24,612 nucleotides of DNA, taken from assembly GCA_044375105.1 (NCBI GenBank), contig JBILNK010000053.1:1-24612 (forward strand), in the 5' to 3' direction. Origin of the DNA: JBIKLM01 sp044375105. GTDB taxonomy: Bacteria; Planctomycetota; UBA1135; GCA-002686595. How positions within the stretch are numbered: the stretch's first letter is position 1; every line of letters starts with the position of its first letter. The position numbers and the translations under genes were made by a program. Of the stretch, positions 7,017 to 14,435 are shown one piece after another. The notes beneath the pieces were generated by a model. That model had not been told where the DNA came from and ran no database searches. It was given only the letters and a program-made list of their open reading frames with translations.

Positions 7017-8405
7017 ATGCGGACCGGTTTTTCGGCTTTATGGCCAGATGCAAGCCTGCGCGCCACCGGGGGGATTTGGGCGGCGCTGGCGCTGCTGGCG
7101 GGCGGCTGTGCGACTCCGACCGAAAGCGGTCCGCCCCCGCCGACCCTGCAGAGTGTCTACGGCGGGGAGCGCTTCGCGGTGGAGCTCGAGCTGGCCGCGG
7201 CCGGGGTGCTGCGCAGCCGGGCCAGAGCGCGGCTGACCGGCCAGGATCTGACCCTGGTGCCGCGGCCCTTCGCGCCGCCGCCGCGCGGCGGTCCGAGCCA
7301 GGTGCCGCCCAGCGCCCCCTGGGATCTGGGGGCGCGGCTGGGCACGCCCTTCAGCGGGGACAGCGCGGACAGCCTGCTCGGGCGCTTCTCGTCGGGTTTC
7401 CTGGAGGCCGAGTTCACGGGGCAGATCGACCCCCGCGGCCTGAGCGGACAGCTGGCCGTCGCCGAAGGCCCGGCGGTCGGACGCTTGGTGGCGCATCCCG
7501 AGGCGATCGCCGAGCCGCACAGCTACCCCGAGCTGGCGCGGCGCATCGAATCGGCCGCCCGCGGCGCCTGGGTCGAGGTGCGCCGGCTCGAGCTCAACCC
7601 GTGGCGCATCTTCATCGACGACCTGCAGCGCGGTTTCGCCACCTGCCAGGACGACGTGGAGGTCTGGCTGTGCTTCGAGCGCGCGCGTCAGGAGCTGGCC
7701 GCGCCGGCGCTGCGGCTGACCCGGGCCCTGGCCGCTCCGCCCGCGCCGGCCGAGCAGGGGGCGCCGCGCTCGCTGCCGGCGGACTGGCTGTGGGCCAGCC
7801 CCGCGGCGCTGTCCCGCAGCGCCCGCATCGACGCGACAATCGAGGCTTGGCCCCTCGAAGCCCGCGGCGCCGTGCTCGACCTGCGCGGCAGCGGCGCTGC
7901 CGACCTGCAGCTGGCGCGGCTCTTGGCCTGGCTCGGTTTGCCCGCGGAGAGCCTCGGCGTCCTGGCCAGCCAAGGCTACTTCCGAGGCGGTCGGGAGCGC
8001 GACGAACCGGTGGCCAGCCGGGCCGCGGAAAGCCTGTTCGAGCTGCCCCCCGGGGGCTGGCCCGCCCGCCTGCGGCTCGATCCGGGCAGCCTGCCGGTCA
8101 ATCGCCTGGCCCGGCCCCGGCTGGAGCTGATCCTGCTGCTCGACGGGGGCAGCGGCCCGACGGCCACGGCCCTCGCATTGGCCCTCAAACAGGCTGGACG
8201 GGCCCAACTCGTGGGGCGCACCCCGGAGCGCATCGGCGAGGTCTGCCGCGCGGTGCCCCTGGGCGATGGGTTCGAGCTGGTGCTGCCGGTGGCGTACTTC
8301 CTGGACAGCCTGGGCAAGCCCCTGCTCGAGACCCGCCTGGCCCTGGACATGCCGGCCGAAGAGTCCCGCGAGTGCGAGCTGGCCGCCGTCGGATTGGCCC
8401 TCTGA
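7017..8405 (+). CDS. Lipoprotein with degenerate S41 (C-terminal processing) protease-like domain
   Basis: The product has 462 residues. A signal segment (GGIWAALALLAGGC) ends in a lipobox with Cys31, so it should be a lipid-anchored periplasmic or outer-membrane protein. Residues about 55-200 are unrecognised. From about 275 the order of features recalls S41 peptidases: ARGAVLDLRGSG resembles the usual VLDLRxNPGG, and LELILLLDGGSGPTATALAL followed by AGRAQLVG resembles the strand and nucleophile helix (NxGSASASE, then GRAxxVG). Aligned by hand to E. coli Tsp, the nucleophile Ser falls on Pro381 and the catalytic Lys, 25 residues later, on Ile406. The general scaffold GDGFELVLPVAYFLDSLGKPL is kept. 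I infer an inactive S41 fold with a binding role. It sits alone between birA and rph, so no partner is implied. Confidence 0.6.
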   Translation: MRTGFSALWPDASLRATGGIWAALALLAGGCATPTESGPPPPTLQSVYGGERFAVELELAAAGVLRSRARARLTGQDLTLVPRPFAPPPRGGPSQVPPSAPWDLGARLGTPFSGDSADSLLGRFSSGFLEAEFTGQIDPRGLSGQLAVAEGPAVGRLVAHPEAIAEPHSYPELARRIESAARGAWVEVRRLELNPWRIFIDDLQRGFATCQDDVEVWLCFERARQELAAPALRLTRALAAPPAPAEQGAPRSLPADWLWASPAALSRSARIDATIEAWPLEARGAVLDLRGSGAADLQLARLLAWLGLPAESLGVLASQGYFRGGRERDEPVASRAAESLFELPPGGWPARLRLDPGSLPVNRLARPRLELILLLDGGSGPTATALALALKQAGRAQLVGRTPERIGEVCRAVPLGDGFELVLPVAYFLDSLGKPLLETRLALDMPAEESRECELAAVGLAL

Positions 8406-8736
8406 TCGGCCGACGGCCCTCGCCACGCCGACTGCGGTCTCCCTCCGAGCTGCGAGAGCGGCCCGGGCACTGGCCTTGGAATCGGCGGGCGCAGGGGTTC
8501 GATCCGCGCGGCAAAACCGGGGACTCCAGGCGGAGCGGCGGAGGGAGCTGGAGCGGGTCGGAGCCTCGCATCTCCGCCCGCCATCCCGGCGCCGACCCGC
8601 GGAGCCAGAGCGGCCAGCGATCGGCTCGGGGCCAGGAGAGCGCCGGACCACAGCGCGCCGGGAACCGGATCGAGCGGGGAGCCGGCGGGCCCCTGGTCTA
8701 TACTCTTCGGCCCCGCGACCGGGCCGGGACGATTCC
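8406..8736 (+). other. rph leader region with long-loop inverted repeat
   Basis: This is 331 nt without a supportable gene. GCGGGTCGG (8553-8561) pairs with CCGACCCGC (8592-8600) across a 30-nt loop. Flanking CTGG/CCAG could extend the stem through bulges. It may be transcribed only if a promoter lies upstream of TATACT at 8699. A GGTTCGATCC at about 8498 looks like a tRNA T loop but no tRNA forms around it. Confidence 0.4.
8699..8704 (+). promoter_or_regulatory. Candidate -10 of the rph-rdgB-lepA run (TATACT)
   Basis: TATACT is the hexamer closest to TATAAT in the window and ends 32 nt before the rph ATG. It would drive the compact rph-rdgB-lepA run. A -35 box is not evident. Confidence 0.5.
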
Positions 8737-9480
8737 ATGCAGCGCTCCTACGCCCGCGGGCTGGCCGATCCGCGGCCGATCCGCTTCGAACGCCACTTCA
8801 CCCGCCACGCCCCTGGCTCGGTGTTGACCCATTTCGGCGAGACCCGCGTGCTCTGCACGGCCCAGGTCGTCGACGGGGTGCCCCCGTTCCTGCAGGGCAA
8901 GGGCCGCGGCTGGCTGACCGCGGAGTACGGCATGCTGCCCTCGGCGACCCTCGGCCGGCGGGCCCGCGAGCGCGCCGACCGCCCCGATGGCCGCAGCGTC
9001 GAAATCCAGCGCCTGATCGGCCGCGCGCTGCGCTCGATCTTCCGCGCCGAGCTGCTCGGCGAGCGCACGATCTGGGTCGATTGCGACGTGCTGCAGGCCG
9101 ATGGCGGCACCCGCACCGCGGCGATCAGCGGCGCCTGGGTGGCGCTGTGCGACCTGTGCAGCGACCTGGACAAGAAGCGCCGCCTGCGGGCCTGGCCGCT
9201 CTCCGACCAGGTGGCGGCCCTATCGGTGGGCGTGGTCGACGGCCAGGTGGTGGCCGACCTCGACTACGCCGAGGACAGCCGCGCCCAGGTCGACATGAAT
9301 CTGGTGATGACCGCGGGCGGCAGGTTCATCGAGGTCCAGGGCGCCGCCGAGGGCGAGCCTTTCGAGGCCAGCCAGCTGCAAGGCCTGTTGGCCACCGGCC
9401 AAGCCGCCCTGGCCAAGCTGTTCGCTGCCCAGCAGGCAGCCCTCGGGCAGGTCGAACCCGCGGCGGGAGCGCAACCATGA
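8737..9480 (+). CDS. rph: Ribonuclease PH
   Basis: Phosphate-dependent 3'-5' exoribonuclease that trims the 3' ends of tRNA precursors and other RNAs in the cytoplasm; it forms a hexameric ring. The 247 residues are close to the usual 238-250. Conserved stretches are GSVLTHFGETRVLCTAQV, GRGWLTAEYGMLP, the Arg-rich GRSVEIQRLIGRALR, VDCDVLQADGGTRTAAISGA with the phosphate-binding Gly-Thr-Arg, and LDYAEDSRAQVDMNLVMT near the C-terminus. The usual RPDGR at the extreme N-terminus is not evident (RSYARGLADPRPIRFER instead), a mild deviation. The ATG at 8737 gives the family N-terminus. The stop overlaps the rdgB start by four bases (ATGA), implying coupled translation; rph and rdgB are neighbours in many bacteria. 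Confidence 0.95.
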   Translation: MQRSYARGLADPRPIRFERHFTRHAPGSVLTHFGETRVLCTAQVVDGVPPFLQGKGRGWLTAEYGMLPSATLGRRARERADRPDGRSVEIQRLIGRALRSIFRAELLGERTIWVDCDVLQADGGTRTAAISGAWVALCDLCSDLDKKRRLRAWPLSDQVAALSVGVVDGQVVADLDYAEDSRAQVDMNLVMTAGGRFIEVQGAAEGEPFEASQLQGLLATGQAALAKLFAAQQAALGQVEPAAGAQP

Positions 9481-10139
9481 GCTCGGCGCGGCTGCTGCTC
9501 GCCTCCGGCAACCCGAATAAGCTGGCGGAGCTGCGCGCCATCCTGGCCGTGGCCCTCGACGGCGCGCTGGAGCTGCTGACCCCGAGCGACGTGGGCGGCC
9601 TGCCGGAGGTCGAAGAGACCGGGGTGACCTTCGCCGCCAACGCGATCCTCAAGGCCCATTCGGGTGCCCTGGTGAGCGGCCTGGCCTGCCTGGCGGACGA
9701 TTCGGGTCTCGAGGTCGACGAGCTGCTCGGCGCCCCGGGGGTGCGCTCCGCACGCTATGCCGGCGAACGGGCCAACGACACGCAGAACCGCGCCAAACTG
9801 CTGGCCGAGCTAGCCGGCGTGCCCAACGAGCGCCGCCGCGGCCGTTTCGTGTGCAGCCTGGCCTTGGTGCTGCCCGGCGGCCGCTTGGGCGGCCTGTGGA
9901 ACGGCCAGGTCGAGGGCCGCATCGCCCTGGCGGAACGCGGCCAAGGGGGCTTCGGCTACGACCCCCTGTTCCTGTGCGAGGAAGGCCCCGCCGAGCTGCG
10001 CAGCCGCACCTTCGCCGAATTGAGCTCCGCCCAAAAGGCACAGATCAGCCATCGCGGTCGCGCCCTGGCCGAATTCGCCCGCGACTTGCCCAGTTTGTTC
10101 GGATCGCGGCAGACCCGACCGCGCGCCCAGCCCCGCTAG
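9477..10139 (+). CDS. rdgB: XTP/dITP diphosphatase (non-canonical purine NTP pyrophosphatase)
   Basis: House-cleaning enzyme that hydrolyses XTP, dITP and ITP to monophosphates, keeping deaminated purines out of DNA and RNA. The product is 220 residues. The order of motifs is canonical: ASGNPNKLAEL (9-19), GVTFAANAILKA (49-60), LADDSGLEVDEL with the catalytic Asp pair 74-75, GAPGVRSARYAGE, the substrate-pocket GGFGYDPLF, and SHRGRAL near the end. One deviation is notable: the family usually has FxENA and here the acidic residue is Ala54 (codon at 9636-9638). The last ~18 residues (GSRQTRPRAQPR) are a non-conserved basic tail. The ATGA overlap with rph and the 8-nt gap to lepA place it in one transcription unit. 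Confidence 0.94.
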   Translation: MSSARLLLASGNPNKLAELRAILAVALDGALELLTPSDVGGLPEVEETGVTFAANAILKAHSGALVSGLACLADDSGLEVDELLGAPGVRSARYAGERANDTQNRAKLLAELAGVPNERRRGRFVCSLALVLPGGRLGGLWNGQVEGRIALAERGQGGFGYDPLFLCEEGPAELRSRTFAELSSAQKAQISHRGRALAEFARDLPSLFGSRQTRPRAQPR

Positions 10140-10147
10140 AGACCCCC

Positions 10148-11950
10148 GTGGATCCCGCTTTCATCCGCAACTTCTGCATCATCGCGCACATCGACCACGG
10201 CAAGTCGACCTTGGCCGATCGCATCCTGGAACTGACCGGAGCGGTCGAGAAGCGCAAGATGCGCGACCAGCTGCTCGACGGCATGGACCTCGAGCGCGAG
10301 CGCGGCATCACCATCAAGGCCCACGCGGTGACCGTCTACCACAGCGTGGGCGGCGTCAAGTACCAGCTCAACCTGATCGACACGCCCGGTCACGTGGACT
10401 TCAACTACGAGGTCCAGAAGAGCCTGCAGGCCTGCGAAGGCGCGATCCTGCTGGTGGACGCCTCCCAGGGCGTCGAGGCCCAGACCGTGGCCAACGCCTA
10501 CCTGGCGGTCGAGGGCAACCTCGAGATCCTGCCGGTGCTCAACAAGATCGACCTGCCCCACGCGCGCCCCGAGCAGGTCGCCGAAGAGATCGAGAACTCG
10601 CTCGGCATCGACGCTACCGACGCCCTGGCGATCTCGGCCAAGACCGGCGTGGGCGTGCCGGCGGTGCTGGACCGCATCGTCGAGCGCATCCCGCCGCCCA
10701 AGGGCCGTCCGGAGAAGCCGCTCCAAGGGCTGATCTTCGACGCCGTGTACGACGACTACCGGGGTGTCATCGTCTACATGCGGGTGGTCAACGGCACGAT
10801 CGAAGAGGGCCAGCGCATCCACATGATGGGCACCGACAAGGTCTTCGAAGCGATCGAGATCGGGCGCTTCACGCCGACGATGCTGCGCACCAAGAAGCTC
10901 TCGGCGGGGGAAGTCGGTTACTTCATCTCCAACATCAAGACCCTCGGCGACGTGCGCGTGGGCGACACCATGACCGTGCACAAGGGCCCGCCGGTTGAGA
11001 TGCTGCCCGGCTACCGGCCGGCCATGCACATGGTCTACGCGGACTTCTACCCGACGAACAACAGCGACTTCGAGAAGCTGCGCGAGGCGTTCGAGACCTT
11101 GAAGCTCTCGGACTCTTCCCTCGAATTCCTGCCGGTGACCTCCGAGGCCCTAGGCTTCGGCTTCCGCTGCGGTTTCCTGGGTCTCCTGCACATGGAGATC
11201 ATCCAGGAACGCCTCGAGCGCGAACACGATCTGGACCTGATCCAGACCGCGCCGACGGTGACCTACCAGATCCGCATGGCCGATGGCGAGCTGGTCGAGA
11301 TCCACTCCCCCGGCCAGTTGCCGACCCCCGACAAATTCGAGGCGATCCTGGAGCCCTACGCTCGGGTCTCGATCATGATCCCGAACGAGTACATCGGGGC
11401 TGTGATGCAAATCGCCGTTGAGCACCGCGCCCGCTACGTGCGCCAGGAGCACCTCTCGTCCACCCGCCTGCAGATCTTCTTCGACATTCCGATGGCGGAG
11501 ATCATCTACGACTTCCACGACAAGCTGAAGTCCGGCACCCGCGGCTTCGGCACGATGAACTACGAACTCTCGGGTTACGAAGCCGACGACCTCGTCAAAC
11601 TGCGCATCCTGGTCAACGGCCAGGAGGTCGACGCGCTGTCCTCCATCGTGCACAAGACCCAGGCCGACACCCGCGGCCGGGCGATCATCCGTAAGCTGCA
11701 AAAGGAAATCCCCCGCCACCTCTTCGAGGTGCCTCTCCAAGCCGCCACCGGCAGCCGCATCATCGCCCGCGAAACCATCCGCGCCCTGCGCAAGGACGTG
11801 ACCGCCAAGTGCTACGGCGGCGACATCACCCGCAAGCGCAAACTGCTCGAAAAACAAAAAGAAGGCAAGCGCCGCATGCGTGCCGTCGGCAACGTAGAAA
11901 TCCCCCAGAAAGCCTTCCTCGCCGTGCTCGGTAACCAAGAGGACGGTTGA
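10148..11950 (+). CDS. lepA: Elongation factor 4 (back-translocating GTPase)
   Basis: Ribosome-associated GTPase of the EF-G family; roles in translation under stress and in ribosome biogenesis have been reported for the family. It is 600 residues, the family length. GTPase motifs are complete: AHIDHGKST (G1), RGITIKA (G2), DTPGHVD (G3), NKID (G4) and SAKTG (G5). Then come domain II, the EF-G III and V-like domains (GFGFRCGFLGLLHMEI is highly typical), and the LepA-specific C-terminal domain with HKTQADTRGRAI and CYGGDITRKRKLLEKQKEGK. The GTG at 10148 starts VDPAFIRNFCIIAHIDHGKST, the expected short N-terminus, and lies 8 nt after rdgB. No Shine-Dalgarno sequence; the GTG follows five C. lepB comes next, as in E. 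coli. Confidence 0.97.
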   Translation: MDPAFIRNFCIIAHIDHGKSTLADRILELTGAVEKRKMRDQLLDGMDLERERGITIKAHAVTVYHSVGGVKYQLNLIDTPGHVDFNYEVQKSLQACEGAILLVDASQGVEAQTVANAYLAVEGNLEILPVLNKIDLPHARPEQVAEEIENSLGIDATDALAISAKTGVGVPAVLDRIVERIPPPKGRPEKPLQGLIFDAVYDDYRGVIVYMRVVNGTIEEGQRIHMMGTDKVFEAIEIGRFTPTMLRTKKLSAGEVGYFISNIKTLGDVRVGDTMTVHKGPPVEMLPGYRPAMHMVYADFYPTNNSDFEKLREAFETLKLSDSSLEFLPVTSEALGFGFRCGFLGLLHMEIIQERLEREHDLDLIQTAPTVTYQIRMADGELVEIHSPGQLPTPDKFEAILEPYARVSIMIPNEYIGAVMQIAVEHRARYVRQEHLSSTRLQIFFDIPMAEIIYDFHDKLKSGTRGFGTMNYELSGYEADDLVKLRILVNGQEVDALSSIVHKTQADTRGRAIIRKLQKEIPRHLFEVPLQAATGSRIIARETIRALRKDVTAKCYGGDITRKRKLLEKQKEGKRRMRAVGNVEIPQKAFLAVLGNQEDG

Positions 11951-11986
11951 CCTGCGCATGTGGCGGGACGGCCGCGGGCCAGCCCG
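11951..11986 (+). repeat. Short sequence shared with 22771-22802
   Basis: CCTGCGCATG followed by GGCCGCGGGCCAGCCCG here matches CCTGCGCATG followed by GGCCGCGGCCAGCCCG at 22771-22802, in the same order with a similar gap. Both are intergenic. The pair may be part of a dispersed element or chance. Confidence 0.25.
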
Positions 11987-12066
11987 GCCGCGCTAGCCCG
12001 CCCGGATCTCCGCCGCCCCACGGGCCTCCCTCGGCCCCCGCCTCCGCACCCCGCAGCAACTCCCCC

Positions 12067-13545
12067 ATGGCCGCCGCCCCGAGCCCCTCCGCCAAAGTCG
12101 GTTCGACCAAGCCCTGGCGCGACAACATCGAGGCCTTGACCATGGCCATCGTGTTGGCGCTGCTGCTCAAGATCTTCCTGGTCGAGGCCTACAAGATCCC
12201 CACGGGTTCGATGCAGCCGACCCTGATGGGCCTGGCCGACCCGATCGCGACGCGTTCCGGCGTGCATGTCAGCGACCGGATCCTGGTCGACAAGCTGAGC
12301 CCCTACCTGCGCGACCCGGAGCGCTTCCAGGTGGTCGTGTTCCGCTACCCCCTCGATCGCTCGAAGAACTTCGTCAAGCGCATCTGCGGCATGCCGGGCG
12401 AGCATTTCCGGGTGCTGAACGGGGACCTGTGGCGCCGCAAGGACGAAAACGATGCTTGGCGCATCATCGAGCGCCCGGAGCGCGTGCTCGACGCCCAATT
12501 GAAGGCGCTGCTGCCGAGCTCGGGCGGCGCCAACCCCTGGGCCAAGCTCTCCGGGGCCGACGGCTGGCAGCTGGCCTCGCGCTCGATCGAGGCGCGCGGC
12601 GACGGGCTGCTGCGCTACGGCCTGGCGGACGCGCCGATCCTCGACCGCTACTACGACGGCTATCCCGAGGCCGTGCGCGGCAAGCTGCCCGACCTGAATC
12701 CGCGCGAGAGCAACCAGCGCGTGGCGGACCTGCGGCTGGCGGGCCGGGCCAAGGCCCTCGAGGGCGAGCTCATGCTCGAAATCGAGCTGCAAGACGGCAG
12801 CAACCGGGTGTTCTTCGAGTTGCCCGGGCCCGCAGCCCCGGCCGAGGCGCGGCCTGCGATCCGCCTGGAGCAGCGCTCACCGCTGGGCAGCCGCGTGGGC
12901 GAGGCCCAGCGCTTCGAAGCCTCCAACGCCTGGCGCCTGCCGACCGGCCGGCGGCGCTCCTGGCGCGTCGAGAACATCGACGACCGCGCGCGCCTGTGGA
13001 TCGACGGCGAGCTGCTGGCCAGCGCCGAGCTGCCGCCCCAGGAGGAAGCCGACAGCCGCGTGCGCATCGCCTCGCGCGGCGCGGGGGTCGACCTGTCCGA
13101 GCTGATGCTCTGGCGCGACATCCACTACCTGACCGGCGAGAAACACGCCGAGTACCAGATCCCGCCGGGGCAATACCTGGTGCTGGGCGACAACACCCAG
13201 GACTCGAGCGACAGCCGCGAATGGAGCTTCGTGCGCTACCAGCGCAGCTCCGCCGACCCCGAGTCGCCGGAGCCCGAGCTGTTGCGCGGCAACTTCCGCC
13301 AGGGCCAGAACCCGCTGTTCCTCGGCAACGTCACCTGGCTCGAAGACGAGTGGGGCGAGCGCCACGCGCTGGCGGTCGAAGGCGCGCCCAAGCCGCCCGC
13401 CGACCAACCCACCGAAGCCGTGCGCGGCACTTCGCCCGAGGCGGCCCCCTTCGTGCCCCGCGAGCTGATCGTCGGCCGCGCCATCGCCGTGTTCTGGCCC
13501 CTGCGTCCGCTGGAAGGCCTGTACCGCTTCAAGTGGGTGCGCTGA
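12067..13545 (+). CDS. lepB: Signal peptidase I with large internal insertion
   Basis: Membrane-bound S26 protease that cleaves signal peptides from exported proteins on the periplasmic side. It has 492 residues against 324 in E. coli. One membrane segment at about 22-39 (ALTMAIVLALLLKIFLVE) precedes the nucleophile block IPTGSMQPTL with Ser48. RILVDKLSPYL and VVVFRYPLDRSKNFVKRICGMPGE follow, with Lys104 as the general base. The last conserved block is LGDNTQDSSDSREW (Asp375 region). Between Lys104 and that block lie about 270 residues. Of these, roughly 125-355 are extra and include WRVENIDDRARLWIDGELL and a final SELMLWRDIHYL. I read this as a beta-sandwich, lectin/laminin-G-like insert, by pattern only. 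I chose the ATG at 12067 because it places a short basic tail before the membrane helix; an open frame extends upstream without likeness. It follows lepA by 116 nt. Confidence 0.93.
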   Translation: MAAAPSPSAKVGSTKPWRDNIEALTMAIVLALLLKIFLVEAYKIPTGSMQPTLMGLADPIATRSGVHVSDRILVDKLSPYLRDPERFQVVVFRYPLDRSKNFVKRICGMPGEHFRVLNGDLWRRKDENDAWRIIERPERVLDAQLKALLPSSGGANPWAKLSGADGWQLASRSIEARGDGLLRYGLADAPILDRYYDGYPEAVRGKLPDLNPRESNQRVADLRLAGRAKALEGELMLEIELQDGSNRVFFELPGPAAPAEARPAIRLEQRSPLGSRVGEAQRFEASNAWRLPTGRRRSWRVENIDDRARLWIDGELLASAELPPQEEADSRVRIASRGAGVDLSELMLWRDIHYLTGEKHAEYQIPPGQYLVLGDNTQDSSDSREWSFVRYQRSSADPESPEPELLRGNFRQGQNPLFLGNVTWLEDEWGERHALAVEGAPKPPADQPTEAVRGTSPEAAPFVPRELIVGRAIAVFWPLRPLEGLYRFKWVR

Positions 13546-13568
13546 GCGGCTGAAGGCCGGGTCCTGCG

Positions 13569-13588
13569 GCTCGGGCTGCGCCCCGAGC
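13569..13588. terminator. Hairpin between convergent lepB and msrC-like genes
   Basis: GCTCGGG (13569-13575) pairs with CCCGAGC (13582-13588) around a 6-nt loop, 23 nt after the lepB stop and between converging genes. It lacks a T tract on either strand, so intrinsic termination is uncertain. It is the clearest member of the CTCGGG hairpin family. Confidence 0.4.
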
Positions 13589-13708
13589 TCCGAGGCCAGG
13601 CTGTCGGTGTGCTTCTGGGCCGCCACCCGGCGGCCACGGGGGCTGGGTCCTTGGCTCGCCGTCCCGCGCCGACCGCGGCGTTGATCGCCCTCGCTTCGCA
13701 CGGCCCCT

Positions 13709-14221
13709 TCAGGGCGCCGGATCGGCCAGGCGCGAAAGGTCGCTGCGCTCGAGGAAGCAAAGCGCCAGGGCCTCCAGGCCGCTGGCGTCGGCCGCGTCGA
13801 AGCGGGCCAGGTTCGGGCTGTCGAGGTCGAGCACGCCGTAGAGGCGCCCGTCGCGCAGCAGCGGCACGACGATCTCCGAGCGCGAGCGCGGATCGCAGGC
13901 GATGTGCCCCGGGAAGGCGTGCACGTCCGGCACCACTTCGGTGCGGCGCCGGCGCGCGGCCGCGCCGCACACGCCGCGCTGGAGGTCGATGCGGATGCAG
14001 GCCACCCCGCCCTGGAAGGGGCCCAGCACGAGCTGCCCCTCGCGCAGGAAGTAGAAGCCGGCCCAGTTGAGGTCGGGCAAGCCGTGGAACAGCAGCGCCG
14101 CCAGGTTGGCGGCGTTGGCCAGCCCGTCGCGCTCGCCGGCGGCGATGGCGTCGAACTGGGCCAGCAGCTCGGCGTAGGCAGCCGGCTTGGACAGACCCGC
14201 GGTCGATTCGAGGCGTTGCAT
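13709..14221 (-). CDS. msrC: Free methionine-(R)-sulfoxide reductase (GAF-type fRMsr)
   Basis: GAF-domain enzyme that reduces free methionine-R-sulfoxide to methionine with thioredoxin, protecting against oxidation in the cytoplasm. The product is 170 residues, the usual fRMsr length. The three cysteines of the E. coli enzyme are kept with identical spacing: Cys75 (GGVACIRI), Cys85 (RGVCG) and Cys109 (FPGHIACD). The core motifs LNWAGFYFL, VLGPFQGG, DVHAFPGHIACD, SEIVVPLL and YGVLDLDS are all present. The ATG at 14221 starts MQRLESTAGL and has TATGCT 27 nt upstream on its strand. The open frame continues upstream without likeness and is not used. It is convergent with lepB; nothing nearby suggests a special pathway. 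Confidence 0.93.
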   Translation of the reverse strand: MQRLESTAGLSKPAAYAELLAQFDAIAAGERDGLANAANLAALLFHGLPDLNWAGFYFLREGQLVLGPFQGGVACIRIDLQRGVCGAAARRRRTEVVPDVHAFPGHIACDPRSRSEIVVPLLRDGRLYGVLDLDSPNLARFDAADASGLEALALCFLERSDLSRLADPAP

Positions 14222-14248
14222 GGAAGCGGAAGAGGCCCGGTGGCGGCG

Positions 14249-14254
14249 AGCATA
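14249..14254 (-). promoter_or_regulatory. Candidate -10 of msrC (TATGCT)
   Basis: TATGCT on the minus strand, ending 27 nt before the msrC ATG. It is the same hexamer as the lptB element at 15833-15838. Confidence 0.4.
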
Positions 14255-14322
14255 CGGGGCTGCGGGGGCCGGGCAGCGGAGGACGCGCCCGGACGGGCGC
14301 CGGCCCGCCGCCCGTGGAAGTC

Positions 14323-14358
14323 GTGGGCCACGGCGTGGGCCACGGCGTGGGCCACGGC
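14323..14358. repeat. 12-bp tandem repeat, three perfect copies
   Basis: GTGGGCCACGGC is repeated three times head to tail, followed by a degenerate fourth copy (GCGGGCCGCGGA, 14359-14370). It lies upstream of msrC and of the kelch remnant. Each unit holds the palindrome GTGGGCCAC minus one base, so either strand can fold. Copy number could vary between strains. Confidence 0.75.
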
Positions 14359-14435
14359 GCGGGCCGCGGACAGGGGAGGGCCCTCGCGCCGGGCCGGGCC
14401 CGGCTCCAAGGAACCGGCTCGACCCAGGGCATCTT

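Noticed and set aside
8490..8520. GGTTCGATCC resembling a tRNA T loop upstream of rph
   Set aside because: The flanking bases do not form a 5-bp T stem, and no anticodon arm or acceptor stem is found upstream.
5924..8827. 967-residue plus-strand ORF across birA, the spacer and the lipoprotein gene
   Set aside because: It overlaps two better-supported genes in other frames and is Arg/Ala/Gly-rich without motifs.
14323..14370. CRISPR-like array
   Set aside because: The repeats are 12 bp and contiguous with no spacers, so this is a simple tandem repeat.
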